A DNA stretch of 64,000 nucleotides from Cyanophora paradoxa (taxonomy: Eukaryota > Glaucocystophyceae > Cyanophorales > Cyanophoraceae), in NCBI GenBank assembly GCA_004431415.1, contig QPMI01000219.1:62001-126000 (forward strand). The letters are read 5' to 3'. Positions 1-10,498 of this stretch are shown piece by piece. The position numbers and the translations under genes were made by a program. Numbering within the stretch: the stretch's first letter is position 1; every line of letters starts with the position of its first letter. The notes beneath the pieces are model-generated. The model ran no database searches. It saw only the letters and a program-made list of their open reading frames with translations, and had not been told where the DNA came from.

Positions 1-724
1 TCCTGGCGTACGGTTGACGCTTTCCACCGGAATATTTATGAAGCATTGATACTCACATGATGCTGATCACAAATCTAGATGCATTAGAAGAAATCGATCG
101 ATAAGGAGTTCCTTCTTCCACACAATTTCTAAACTGATCTAGCCGAATTGAAATGGGGTTCCACTCTGGAATGAAATGACGCAAAGTTACATTTCTAAGT
201 TTCTGTTTTCTTCTGGTCAAGACCCCTGTGTACAAAACTCTGAGAACCTTTCCTATACCTGTGCCGCGTGAGCAAGAGGACCAGCGCTGTGTATAAAAAA
301 TCCCTGATCAAGGCTTACCGGGAGAAGGATCACCGAAAATGGAAGTCAGCGTTGTGAAATCAAACTTGGAGCTCCCATTCAAGAGATTGACGAGGGCGTC
401 GGTTACATCTACTCTGTTCATGGAAAACATGTCTTCGAGGTGAAATCTGCGACGTGTGAGAGCATCTGCGTCTTGTACACCATACACATGCACTTACGGA
501 TGCCCGTAAACTGCACTAACAATTTGTGCGGGGGGGTGGACATTATCGCAAAACGAGAAGAGCAGTCCCGAAGAAGGCACTTCTCGCGTTGAAATATCGT
601 TTGATGTCATTCCCGATGCGGGAGAACGAAAAGCTTTCTCACTTGACTGCGACAACACCCAGTACAGCTGGGGAAGAAGAAAAATAGCCAAGCACAAATG
701 CACTTGTCTCTTTTGTGGTTTCAT
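1..724 (-). CDS. DUF3395-like (DNAJC11 C-terminal-like) membrane or secreted protein, C-terminus outside window
   Basis: Three exons on the minus strand: 724-498, 446-319 and 258-57. They are separated by introns 497-447 (GTAAGT...CAG, 51 nt) and 318-259 (GTAAGC...CAG, 60 nt). A GTGAGT donor at 56 sends the gene out of the window. Phases agree at both junctions; unspliced, a stop interrupts at 494. I chose the ATG at 724 because a short basic stretch (MKPQKR) and a hydrophobic segment (LCLAIFLLPQLYWVL) follow, giving a signal peptide or anchor; 742 and 775 are alternatives. After splicing the body reads VSAVYGHP, then VDVTDALVNLL, then FGDPSPGIGKVLRVLY. This spacing of an alternating V-x-A-x-YG strand, a VDVT-L-L segment and FGDP-PG-x-x-K-x-L-x-V-x-Y is what I know from the DUF3395 domain at the DNAJC11 C-terminus. 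No J domain is visible. The family is inferred from pattern; the exon structure is seen directly. Cellular function is unknown. Confidence 0.6.
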
Positions 725-1655
725 TCGAAGTATTGCACACATCGTCAGCGGAGCTGGTTCATTTGGGAGAAGCACGAAGTCCGCCAGAACCTGTCAGAGT
801 GTTTTCAAGAATGTTTTGTGTGGGTGGGAACCCCCATGAAATTTTAAAAGAAACCCAATGTTTCAGGGGGACGCATAACCCAGTGGTTAACGCCACTCCT
901 TGGCAAGCCCCCGGGCCCTGTCCTTGCTGGCCGCACATGCAGTTGTGCATAGCCGCCGCTAGGCTGTGCACAGGAGCGGCAGGCAGAGAATTTCAGTTTC
1001 AGTTTCAGTTTCAGTTTGTACCGCCTAGTTGAGTTCGCCATCGGCCAGTCAGATGTATCCGTAGTCAGAATCGGCTGGCAGATAATTTCAGTACAGTCTG
1101 TACTGTACAGGCAGAGAATCGGCATCAGTTTCAGTGTGTACAGTCTAGACGAGCTCACCAGCGGCCAGTAAGATGTATCCATGGTCAGAATCGTAGATAG
1201 ATATGTAGATAGACCCCCAAAGAATCAGATACCACGCTTTATATATTTCTAGCCAGAACGCGTACGCCAGAGCTAGCCTGGCAAATCTTGTTGGCGAAAG
1301 CTAGTTCTGCTAGATGGGCGAGAACTGGGCTAGCCATGGCTCTCTAGTAGCTGGGTGGAGAACTGGGCGGGGAATGTAATTATAATAGATATTGATACGT
1401 TCTTATATATACGTATACTGATGTGCTAGTTCAGTACCCGTGTGCGGCTCCGATCGTCACTTCAATAATTTTGGCTCCAAAGAGGTGCATTCTGGTGCAG
1501 TTTGGACATGGTGCCGTGAACTGCCGCATACCAACGGTACGGCAGTGTACCGACGTGTATCTACCTAAGGCTAGCGCCTTGTGACTGCCATGGCCCAACG
1601 TCTGGCTTTGCATGTACGAGTGCGATAATTCTGCATGCAACAGCTGATAGGAATT
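725..1655. other. Intergenic region with short tandem duplications
   Basis: No convincing exon was found. A (TTTCAG)n run lies near 990-1016. Two diverged copies of a ~100-bp segment lie at about 979-1076 and 1107-1193; both begin CAGGCAGAGAAT and share CGGCCAGT and AGATGTATCC. Around 870-900 a tRNA A-box-like string (TAACCCAGTGG) occurs without a matching B box. A lone satellite A core at 1558-1583 is listed separately. Confidence 0.5.
1558..1583 (-). repeat. Solitary satellite A core
   Basis: The plus strand reads ATCT, one variable base, then CCTAAGGCTAGCGCCTTGTG. This is the reverse complement of the hairpin core found in every satellite A unit (for example near 50150) and in satellite B. 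The sequence on either side is not satellite, so the core stands alone between the DUF3395-like and glycosyltransferase genes. Confidence 0.7.
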
Positions 1656-3120
1656 TTATGGAAACAAGATGCTGTCACCTGTTATATCCCAAGCTGGAGC
1701 ACTGTGGAAGTGTGCTGCAACACCAGTTGATTTCACTCCAACATGTTGGACCAGCGACCAGGATGATGCAAACAGAGGTATGTCATGCGTTTCACAATAT
1801 TTAGTGATTGCCATATCATATCTGCGGAAAGGATCAGCAATCTCCTACCAGAAACTGAACAAAAACAAACCCATCCTGCCCAGAGTAATCAAAGCTTTGA
1901 ATTGCAAATTTAATATCTGGAACAACTGCATTGGGAAAATACGTTGCCTGTGTTCCATAGAACCAAATACCAGGGCCTGAGTAATTCACATACAGATTAC
2001 TGGGTACGAATGCCATTGTTTGAAAATCATACACAAGAGGACTGGAAAAGTCAGTATGAGAGTAGAGAGCGAGTACATAGCTGGATGTGGGATAGATCAT
2101 TGGGAAATGGACGAGTGTATAAACCTGCACCTTTTGTGTCCATCATGTGCGATTGAGCGCAACACTCGACTAAACTTTCGAATGAAGTTGGGCGAGAAAA
2201 TGATGTCATCTTCAACAACCTGTGGCAATGTTAGAAAGCAAAAGAACACAAGCAACACACACACACAAGAACTCCAGTGCAATTTTTTGTTTCGAGTCCT
2301 CGGATGTAGTTTTGGGCTGCCCTCTTTCTTAATGAAAGAGTGTTTTGGGCAGTTCCTGTTTATTGTGAGACCGCTCCATTGACCGTCGCGATACTCACCT
2401 TTTTGTGCATGGAAATTTCCCACATGAAATTCATGAGGAATTTCTAAGTGGTCACCATCATAATAGATATCCAAGCTGTCAAAGGCATAATATCCAACTG
2501 TCTGTAGAGAAGCAAGAGTTTGGGTGAGGTAGCCTGATTTTCTTGGTGAGCTTATAATTGATAGACAGATATTCAATTTTAATCTCTCGTTCAAAGATTG
2601 AGGGTGTGCCAAAGTCATCAATTGTTTCTTGTCCTCGAAGTTGAACTCATACTCCGTGACGGATCGAACACGATCCGTTGACAGTTTGACTTTAACACGC
2701 CTTATGTCGTGTCCTTTTCCGAGTTCGCACATTCTGCGGAGAACGGTTACCCTGCGTCAGGTACGCAATACTCACGCAAACCTCGCCAAGGCGTTCTGAG
2801 AGAACTGCACAAGCACGCCCTCCGGATGTGCACGGCTTCCGAGGAGACCCTAAAAACCCGAACGTACAGCATGATGTTAGTTTCAGGGACGTAAAAAAAG
2901 AAATGAGCACCTTTGCTTTTTCTGTACAGTCCCGGATCTCTTCAAAGGACTCCCGAGCTATGTGAACCACGAACGTTATTATTTCTAAACCACGAAAATC
3001 ATGAAAGATTTCAGAAGACTTTACAGCCGTGAGAGAAACGCCACGTGAATGCAACTCGAATGATAACTGTAAACAAAGAGCGATTGACAAAAGAATACAC
3101 AGTCGGTGCACACGTTTCAT
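1656..3120 (-). CDS. Type II membrane glycosyltransferase, GT-A fold, GnT-IV/PGAP4-like
   Basis: Seven exons assemble in frame into 390 codons: 3120-2911, 2849-2776, 2733-2399, 2355-2267, 2219-2131, 2080-1871 and 1821-1656 (stop TAA). The six introns are 61, 42, 43, 47, 50 and 49 nt, all GT-AG with compatible phases. The ATG at 3120 gives MKRVHR followed by a hydrophobic anchor (residues 7-22), as in Golgi or ER type II enzymes. Residues 149-180 (LNICLSIISSPR...YLTQTLASL) look like the first Rossmann strand. Residues 237-241 are VVEDD, the likely DxD-type metal site. Near residue 310 FYGTQATYF resembles an acceptor loop, and residues 337-341 (YDMAI) with SLVQHVG near 365 match the C-terminal catalytic block of GnT-IV and PGAP4-like enzymes. 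Likely role: sugar transfer in the secretory pathway; donor and acceptor cannot be told. The exon model is strong; the exact subfamily is inference. Confidence 0.78.
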
Positions 3121-3274
3121 TCTTGCGTTCGTGCCGCAACGACTGGGACAAAGGAATGGGGCCGCAAGCCCCATTCCCAGTTCGCATGACGTTGAAGCCA
3201 AGGAGCACACTGAAGCCCTCCCTCCGCTCTGCTGGGTAGGGTAGCCGCAGAGGGCTTGATGCCCTGTCCAGTAA

Positions 3275-3673
3275 CTACAAATCCGAGATATTCCAATTCA
3301 GCCTTGAAGAATTTTTTCGAGGCGGTGCCCCAGGTCTATTCTGACACTGGTCCGGATCATGCCAGGAGAACAAATCCAGAAACCGTCCACAATGTGGGCA
3401 TCCAGGCCGTGACCCAGCAGATCCAGAAGGCATATTTTCAATATTTATCCCTATATTTCCAACGTTTCCCAGCCGATTCGTTGCATTGGCAGCCGAAGTT
3501 GACATGGCATTGCCAACAGCTGACACTCCCACCTGCTGCATATTTGGTTGGCTAAACACCAACGGAACACTTTTCGCATTCTCTGCCTTCTCCCGGCATT
3601 TAAGAAAATCATCGACCGTCTTAATATCACCTTTCTTAATATCACCATTCCAAATGTAAAAACCCACGCTCAA
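3275..3673 (-). CDS. Hypothetical protein with CxxC...HxxxxxC motif, downstream of virion-like ORF
   Basis: An open frame of 132 codons starts immediately after, and in the same frame as, the TAG that ends the virion-like gene at 3674. It has no ATG at its start: the first codon is TTG, and the first internal ATG is about 44 codons in. The N-terminal part (WNGDIKKGDIKTVDDFLKCR) has normal protein composition. The middle is Asn/Gly/Ala-rich, and the C-terminus carries CPHCGRFL followed by HDPDQC, a possible zinc-binding knuckle. It could be a separate exon, a readthrough extension of the upstream ORF, or a small gene whose first exon I did not find. I do not recognise the family. Confidence 0.4.
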   Translation of the reverse strand: MSVGFYIWNGDIKKGDIKTVDDFLKCREKAENAKSVPLVFSQPNMQQVGVSAVGNAMSTSAANATNRLGNVGNIGINIENMPSGSAGSRPGCPHCGRFLDLFSWHDPDQCQNRPGAPPRKNSSRLNWNISDL

Positions 3674-4357
3674 CTAAAATTCCGTTAACTTTGGAAACTC
3701 GATTAAGTCCGAATTCATCTGTATTCGCAGCAGTGACCCGTCGTCTCGTGTGTTTTTTCTGCCCGTAGTGGAAGCCCATCGCATAATTGGACGCAGCTCC
3801 TCTATATTAATGTAGATGTAGGGGATTGCATTAAAATCGACGGCCTTTGGGCAGGTAAACATATGGTAAACTGCATCCTCTCCATACTCATATGGTGTGC
3901 TTTCGTAAATTACGTTTGGCTCTATCCCAAGTGCATCGCTCAGCTCCTGAAAAATGCACGAGAGTTGAAAGCGAGAGCCCCCGTCATTGTGGAATACAAA
4001 TCGCTGCGTGTCAAGGTCTATATGTACATCCATGAGACCTGGCAGACCCTGGTGTACAGGCACTCGCTCAGTTATCGTCACACCATTTTTATTAACAGTT
4101 CTCGTTTCGTACCAATCGTTTATTGATGGGACTTTTTTCAGGTTTATTTCTTGCGGAAAGTGGTCAGGTGTGTATGTCTCTCTCCCCCCGTCTGGATACT
4201 CCACAGTGAAATACTGCCCGTCTGGTATGACATAGGCACTGTTTGGGATTTCTGCCGAGATAACTCGGAATTTCTTGACGTGGTTCAGTTTGTGTTTCAG
4301 GTGCAGAACACCATCTTCCATGTCGCGGCTGTCTACGTTGATAATGTGCCTCTTCAT
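3674..4357 (-). CDS. Virion structural-like protein of large DNA virus or polinton-like virus type
   Basis: Intact intronless ORF of 227 codons starting at ATG 4357. The N-terminus reads IINVDSRD, then KKFRVISAEIPNSAYVI. The pattern 'V/I-D-S-R-D, about 25 residues, V-x-x-x-x-V-x-A-x-I-P-N-S' is known to me from minor capsid or virion structural proteins of protist-infecting large DNA viruses and polinton-like viruses. The rest is beta-rich with no transmembrane segment or enzyme motif. It is head to head with the plus-strand gene at 4411, which shares the same N-terminal pattern, so the two may be paralogues or two components of one structure. The window lacks any other viral core gene, so this looks like an endogenous viral remnant. 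The ORF is seen; viral origin is inference from motif memory. Confidence 0.5.
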   Translation of the reverse strand: MKRHIINVDSRDMEDGVLHLKHKLNHVKKFRVISAEIPNSAYVIPDGQYFTVEYPDGGRETYTPDHFPQEINLKKVPSINDWYETRTVNKNGVTITERVPVHQGLPGLMDVHIDLDTQRFVFHNDGGSRFQLSCIFQELSDALGIEPNVIYESTPYEYGEDAVYHMFTCPKAVDFNAIPYIYINIEELRPIMRWASTTGRKNTRDDGSLLRIQMNSDLIEFPKLTEF

Positions 4358-4410
4358 TTTTGTTTTCTTACTATAAGTAAATGAAAAATATATTGGGTTC
4401 TCCTCCGCAG
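4358..4410. promoter_or_regulatory. Short divergent interval between two virion-like genes
   Basis: Fifty-three bases, AT-rich on the left (CTATAAGTAAATG), separate the minus-strand start at 4357 from the plus-strand exon beginning at 4411. The right end (TCTCCTCCGCAG) looks like a 3' splice site, so the first exon of the plus-strand gene must lie upstream or has been lost. Any promoter role is inference. Confidence 0.3.
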
Positions 4411-4985
4411 ACCGAGACCCTGGCTATGAGGACGTCAATCACTACACAGTGACCCTTTCAAAACGGTACGAAAATGTCAAGACTGTGAAGCTGCTTCAAG
4501 CAACCATCCCAAACACAACCCAGACCGTGACTTCGGACTATGATACAAACAGCAACAAGATTAAAGGGTTTGAAATCTACATCGCCACACTCAGTAATGC
4601 GGCAGGCAATTTTAGGTCAATTCGGATTAGTGCAGGATATTACACGAAGGACGATTTGGCAGCTGAAATTACGAAATTGCTGTCCAGTAAAAACAACAGT
4701 GATGACGCCAATGGGTTTGAACTTGGCAACTATGTGAAGTGCAGGTACAACAACACTGTAGGTGCATACGAATTTTACAGTAATGTTGTGTTCTTCCTGA
4801 CTTTTTCGTTGAAACCATTGAAGAACATGAAAAATAGCCAGAAGAACACACTGAACAAGAAGATGGCAGTGCTTGGTTTCAGGACCCAGGACATATATAC
4901 CAGCACCAACTATGATGTTGTAGCGGGGGACACGTTTGTTCAAGAGAGCGGCTCCACTCTGAATAAAAGGATACGGGCGGGGTAG
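4411..4985 (+). CDS. Second virion structural-like gene, spliced, 5' exon missing; progenitor of array copies
   Basis: The reading frame opens directly after a CCGCAG acceptor and runs RDPGYEDVNHYTVTLSK, then KTVKLLQATIPNTTQ, the same arrangement as the neighbouring virion-like protein. No in-frame ATG lies between the last upstream stop and this exon, so a first exon is elsewhere or lost. A 62-nt intron (4780-4841, GTAATG...CCAG) must be removed: it joins YEFY to KNTLNKKMAVLGFRTQ in frame, whereas unspliced translation gives an unlikely hydrophobic stretch. The 3' end is altered: after STLNKR the frame enters the GC-rich minisatellite and stops at 4985. Everything from about 4606 onward is the segment copied into the satellite array. 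This copy differs from all array copies at shared positions (for example TACAACAAC versus TACAGCAAC), so it is probably the source lineage. Family assignment rests on motif resemblance only. Confidence 0.5.
4780..4841 (+). other. Spliceosomal intron in virion-like gene
   Basis: GTAATG at the donor and CCAG at the acceptor, 62 nt, phase 1. Splicing yields an uninterrupted hydrophilic protein. The same intron, with a few substitutions, is kept in every satellite copy, so the copies arose at DNA level and not by reverse transcription. Confidence 0.65.
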
Positions 4986-6041
4986 ACCCGCGAGCTCAGC
5001 GCGAGAGACGGCGCTGGCGGCGCCCGCCGCGGGGCCCAGAGAGCCGGTGGGGCGAGGGCGCGGGGAGGCGGCAGCGGCGCCTCCGGAGGGGCGGGGTAGA
5101 CCCGCGAACTCGGCGCGAGAGACGGAGCCCGCAGCGCCTGCCGCGGGGCCCGGAGGGCCGGCGGGGCGAGGGCGCGGGGAGGCGGCAGCGGCGCCTCCGG
5201 AGGGGCGGGGTAGACCCGCGGACGCAGCGCGAGAGACGGCGCCCGCAGCGCCCGCCGTGGGGCCGGGGGCCGGCGGGGCGAGGCGCGGGGAGGCGGCAGC
5301 GGCGCCTCCGGAGGGCGGGGTAGACCCGCGAACTCAGCGCGAGGGACGGCGCCTGCCGCGGGCCCGGAGGGCCGGCAGGGCGGGCTGCAGGGAAGGAGTT
5401 CTTGGCAGGGAGATGGGAGGGAGAGGGGCTGAGAAGGCGCGCAGCCTGCGGGGCGGGCGCCGGGAGTGGCCGCTGGGGGAGGCGGCGGCCGCGCCGGAGC
5501 GCGAGGGGGCTCAGAGGGGCCGCGCGAGCGGCCTCCGTCCCGCGGGAAGCCGTGGGCGAACCCGTGTGCGAGGCGGGCGGCAAGGGAGGGATCGGGGTGG
5601 CCCTCCAGGGCTGCGGCGATGCGATCGGGCCGCACGGGCGTGGGGCGAGGCGGGGCGGGACGCCTGGGAGGAGCTCGTCGACATCAAAGTCAGGGACCTC
5701 AATGGAGAAAGGCGGCGGCGGCGGCGGCGCCCTGCCCCCTGCGAGGAGGCGCGGCCCGGCGTCCGGAAGGCCCGAGCCTTGAGCGCCAGCGGCGCTCGCC
5801 GCGGGGCCTGGAGGGCCGGCGGGGCGAGGGCACGGGGAGGCGGCAGCGGCGCCTCCGGAGGGGCGGGGTAGACCCGCGAGCTCAGCGCGAGAGACAGCGC
5901 CGGCGGCGCCCGCCGCGGGGCCCGGGGGCCGGCGGGCGAGGGCGCGGGGAGGCGGCAGCGGCGCCTCCGGAGGGGCGGGGTAGACCCGCAAGCTCAGCGC
6001 GAGAGACGGCGCTGGCGGCGCCCGCCGTGGGGCGGCGCTTG
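4978..6041. repeat. GC-rich minisatellite, ~115-bp unit
   Basis: The unit contains GGGGCGGGGTAGACCCGCG, an AGCGCGAGAGACGG block and GGCGGCAGCGGCGCCTCC. Units recur at about 4978, 5091, 5206 and 5318; after a ~520-bp unique GC-rich stretch two more follow at about 5863 and 5980. It lies exactly at the junction where other copies continue from AAAAGGATACG into GAACATGCACAAGG, so it is an insertion or expansion at the border between gene fragment and satellite. The long ORFs across it on both strands are artefacts of high GC. Confidence 0.8.
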
Positions 6042-6631
6042 CACAAGGCACTTGCCTTGTGCACCCTGGCATGTGCACCCTGCACCAGCAAGTCACTCAG
6101 TCGAAGGCCCCAGGTTTGGGATCTGCCACAAAATAGAAGAAAGATGCACCCCAAATCTCTCTGGGGGAATATGCATGAGGCTAGCCTTAGGCAGATGACC
6201 CACCCACCTGCAAGCCACTCAGTCAAAGGCCCCAGGTTTCTGATCCGCCACAAAATTGAAGACAAATGCACCCCAAATCTCTCCTGGGGAATAGGTTTGA
6301 GGTTTCCAGTCACTCAGTCAAAGGCCCCAGGTTTCCAATCTGCCACAAAAAAGAAGAAAGATGCACTCCAAATGTCTCTGGGGGAATATGCACAAGGCGC
6401 TAGCCTTAGGCAGATGACCCACCTCAAAGCAAGTAGCTCAGTCAAAGGGCCCAGGTTTCCTATCTGCCAGACAAAAGAAGAAAGATGCACCCCAAATCTC
6501 TCTGGGGGAATATGCACAAGGCGCTAGCCTTAGGCAGATGACCCGCCTCAAAGCAAGTTACTCAGTCAAAGGCCCCAGGTTTCCGATCTGCCAGAAAAAA
6601 GAGGAAAGATGCACCCCAAATCTCTCTGTGG

Positions 6632-7002
6632 GGCAATTTTAGGTCAATTCGGATTAGTGCAGGATATTACACAAAGGACGATTTGGCAGCTGAAATTACG
6701 AAATTGCTGTCCAGTAAAAACAACAGTGATGACGCCAATGGGTTTGAACTTGGCAACTATGTGAAGTGCAGGTACAGCAACACTGTAGGTGCATACGAAT
6801 TTTACAGTAATGTTGTGTTCTTCCTGATTTTTTGGTTGAAACCATTGAAGAACACGAACAATAGCCAGAAGAACACACTGAACAAGAAGATGGCAGTGTT
6901 TGGTTTCAGGACCCAAGATATATATACCAGCACCAACTATGATGTTGTAGCGGGAGACACGTTTGTTCAAGAGAGCGGCTCCACTCTGAATAAAAGGAAA
7001 CG
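6632..7002 (+). pseudogene. Virion-like gene fragment, array copy 1
   Basis: Starts in mid-exon at GGCAATTTTAGG, keeps the 62-nt intron, and ends after the STLNKR codons at GGAAACG. It has ACACAAAGGACG where other copies have ACACGAAGGACG, and a CTT-to-TTT change (L to F) in the second exon. Confidence 0.85.
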
Positions 7003-7598
7003 AACATGCACAAGGCACTTGCCTTGTGCACCCTGGCATGTGCACCCTGCACCAGCAAGTCACTCAGTGGAAGGCCCCAGGTTTGGGATCTGCCACAAAA
7101 TAGAAGAAAGATGCACCCCAAATCTCTCTGGGGGAATATGCATGAGGCTAGCCTTAGGCAGATGACCCACCCACCTGCAAGCCACTCAGTCAAAGGCCCC
7201 AGGTTTCTGATCCGCCACAAAATTGAAGACAAATGCACCCCAAATCTCTCCTGGGGAATAGGTTTGAGGTTTCCAGTCACTCAGTCAAAGGCCCCAGGTT
7301 TCCAATCTGCCACAAAAAAGAAGAAAGATGCACTCCAAATGTCTCTGGGGGAATATGCACAAGGCGCTAGCCTTAGGCACATGACCCACCTCAAAGCAAG
7401 TAGCTCAGTCAAAGGGCCCAGGTTTCCTATCTGCCAGACAAAAGAAGAAAGATGCACCCCAAATCTCTCTGGGGGAATATGCACAAGGCGCTAGCCTTAG
7501 GCAGATGACCCACCTAAATGCAAGTTACTCAGTCAAAGGCCCCAGGTTTCCGATCTGCCAGAAAAAAGAGGAAAGATGCACCCCAAATCTCTCTGTGG

Positions 7599-7969
7599 GG
7601 CAATTTTAGGCCAATTCGGATTAGTGCAGGATATTACACGAAGGACGATTTGGCAGCTGAAATTACGAAATTGCTGTCCAGTAAAAACAACAGTGATGAC
7701 GCCAATGGGTTTGAACTTGGCAACTATGTGAAGTGCAGGTACAGCAACACTGTAGGTGCATACGAATTTTACAGTAATGTTGTGTTCTTCCTGATTTTTT
7801 GGTTGAAACCATTGAAGAACACGAACAATAGCCAGAAGAACACACTGAACAAGAAGATGGCAGTGCTTGGTTTCAGGACCCAAGATATATATACCAGCAC
7901 CAACTATGATGTTGTAGCGGGGGACACGTTTGTTCAAGAGAGCGGCTCCACTCTGAATAAAAGGAAACG
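7599..7969 (+). pseudogene. Virion-like gene fragment, array copy 2
   Basis: Same limits as copy 1. Reads AGGCCAATTCGG where the progenitor has AGGTCAATTCGG (S to P). Appears identical to copy 3 along the stretches I compared. Confidence 0.85.
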
Positions 7970-8565
7970 AACATGCACAAGGCACTTGCCTTGTGCACCC
8001 TGGCATGTGCACCCTGCACCAGCAAGTCACTCAGTGGAAGGCCCCAGGTTTGGGATCTGCCACAAAATAGAAGAAAGATGCACCCCAAATCTCTCTGGGG
8101 GAATATGCATGAGGCAAGCCTTCGGCAGATGACCCACCCACCTGCAAGCCACTCAGTCAAAGGCCCCAGGTTTCTGATCCGCCACAAAATTGAAGACAAA
8201 TGCACCCCAAATCTCTCCTGGGGAATAGGTTTGAGGTTTCCAGTCACTCAGTCAAAGGCCCCAGGTTTCCAATCTGCCACAAAAAAGAAGAAAGATGCAC
8301 TCCAAATGTCTCTGGGGGAATATGCACAAGGCGCTAGCCTTAGGCACATGACCCACCTCAAAGCAAGTAGCTCAGTCAAAGGGCCCAGGTTTCCTATCTG
8401 CCAGACAAAAGAAGAAAGATGCACCCCAAATCTCTCTGGGGGAATATGCACAAGGCGCTAGCCTTAGGCAGATGACCCACCTAAATGCAAGTTACTCAGT
8501 CAAAGGCCCCAGGTTTCCGATCTGCCAGAAAAAAGAGGAAAGATGCACCCCAAATCTCTCTGTGG

Positions 8566-8936
8566 GGCAATTTTAGGCCAATTCGGATTAGTGCAGGATA
8601 TTACACGAAGGACGATTTGGCAGCTGAAATTACGAAATTGCTGTCCAGTAAAAACAACAGTGATGACGCCAATGGGTTTGAACTTGGCAACTATGTGAAG
8701 TGCAGGTACAGCAACACTGTAGGTGCATACGAATTTTACAGTAATGTTGTGTTCTTCCTGATTTTTTGGTTGAAACCATTGAAGAACACGAACAATAGCC
8801 AGAAGAACACACTGAACAAGAAGATGGCAGTGCTTGGTTTCAGGACCCAAGATATATATACCAGCACCAACTATGATGTTGTAGCGGGGGACACGTTTGT
8901 TCAAGAGAGCGGCTCCACTCTGAATAAAAGGAAACG
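8566..8936 (+). pseudogene. Virion-like gene fragment, array copy 3
   Basis: As copy 2, with the S-to-P change and intact splice sites. The flanking satellite units also match those of copy 2, including the GCAAGCCTTCGGCAG variant of the core. Confidence 0.85.
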
Positions 8937-9532
8937 AACATGCACAAGGCACTTGCCTTGTGCACCCTGGCATGTGCACCCTGCACCAGCAAGTCACTCA
9001 GTGGAAGGCCCCAGGTTTGGGATCTGCCACAAAATAGAAGAAAGATGCACCCCAAATCTCTCTGGGGGAATATGCATGAGGCAAGCCTTCGGCAGATGAC
9101 CCACCCACCTGCAAGCCACTCAGTCAAAGGCCCCAGGTTTCTGATCCGCCACAAAATTGAAGACAAATGCACCCCAAATCTCTCCTGGGGAATAGGTTTG
9201 AGGTTTCCAGTCACTCAGTCAAAGGCCCCAGGTTTCCAATCTGCCACAAAAAAGAAGAAAGATGCACTCCAAATGTCTCTGGGGGAATATGCACAAGGCG
9301 CTAGCCTTAGGCACATGACCCACCTCAAAGCAAGTGGCTCAGTCAAAGGGCCCAGGTTTCCTATCTGCCAGACAAAAGAAGAAAGATGCACCCCAAATCT
9401 CTCTGGGGGAATATGCACAAGGCGCTAGCCTTAGGCAGATGACCCACCTAAATGCAAGTTACTCAGTCAAAGGCCCCAGGTTTCCGATCTGCCAGAAAAA
9501 AGAGGAAAGATGCACCCCAAATCTCTCTGTGG

Positions 9533-9903
9533 GGCAATTTTAGGCCAATTCGGATTAGTGCAGGATATTACACGAAGGACGATTTGGCAGCTGAAATTAC
9601 GAAATTGCTGTCCAGTAAAAACAACAGTGATGATGCCAATGGGTTTGAACTTGGCAACTATGTGAAGTGCAGGTACAGCAACACTGTAGGTGCATACGAA
9701 TTTTACAGTAATGTTGTGTTCTTCCTGATTTTTTGGTTGAAACCATTGAAGAACACGAACAATAGCCAGAAGAACACACTGAACAAGAAGATGGCAGTGT
9801 TTGGTTTCAGGACCCAAGATATATATACCAGCACCAACTATGAATTTGTAGCGGGGGACACGTTTGTTCAAGAGAGCGGCTCCACTCTGAATAAAAGGAT
9901 ACG
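9533..9903 (+). pseudogene. Virion-like gene fragment, array copy 4
   Basis: Carries GATGATGCC in place of GATGACGCC, and TATGAATTTGTAGCG in place of TATGATGTTGTAGCG (Asp-Val to Glu-Phe). Confidence 0.85.
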
Positions 9904-10498
9904 AACATGCACAAGGCACTTGCCTTGTGCACCCTGGCATGTGCACCCTGCACCAGCAAGTCACTCAGTGGAAGGCCCCAGGTTTGGGATCTGCCACAAA
10001 ATAGAAGAAAGATGCACCCCAAATCTCTCTGGGGGAATATGCATGAGGCTAGCCTTAGGCAGATGACCCACCCACCTGCAAGCCACTCAGTCAAAGGCCC
10101 CAGGTTTCTGATCCGCCACAAAATTGAAGACAAATGCACCCCAAATCTCTCCTGGGGAATAGGTTTGAGGTTTCCAGTCACTCAGTCAAAGGCCCCAGGT
10201 TTCCAATCTGCCACAAAAAGAAGAAAGATGCACTCCAAATGTCTCTGGGGGAATATGCACAAGGCGCTAGCCTTAGGCAGATGACCCACCTCAAAGCAAG
10301 TAGCTCAGTCAAAGGGCCCAGGTTTCCTATCTGCCAGACAAAAGAAGAAAGATGCACCCCAAATCTCTCTGGGGGAATATGCACAAGGCGCTAGCCTTAG
10401 GCAGATGACCCACCTAAAAGCAAGTTACTCAGTCAAAGGCCCCAGGTTTCCGATCTGCCAGAAAAAAGAGGAAAGATGCACCCCAAATCTCTCTGTGG

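Noticed and set aside
865-900. tRNA gene or second SINE from A-box-like TAACCCAGTGG
   Set aside because: No B box at the expected distance and no clear target duplication.
4996-6096. Long Arg/Pro/Ala-rich ORFs on both strands (up to 366 codons)
   Set aside because: They cross a GC-rich minisatellite where stop codons are rare in all frames; no domain is present and the repeat unit dictates the sequence.
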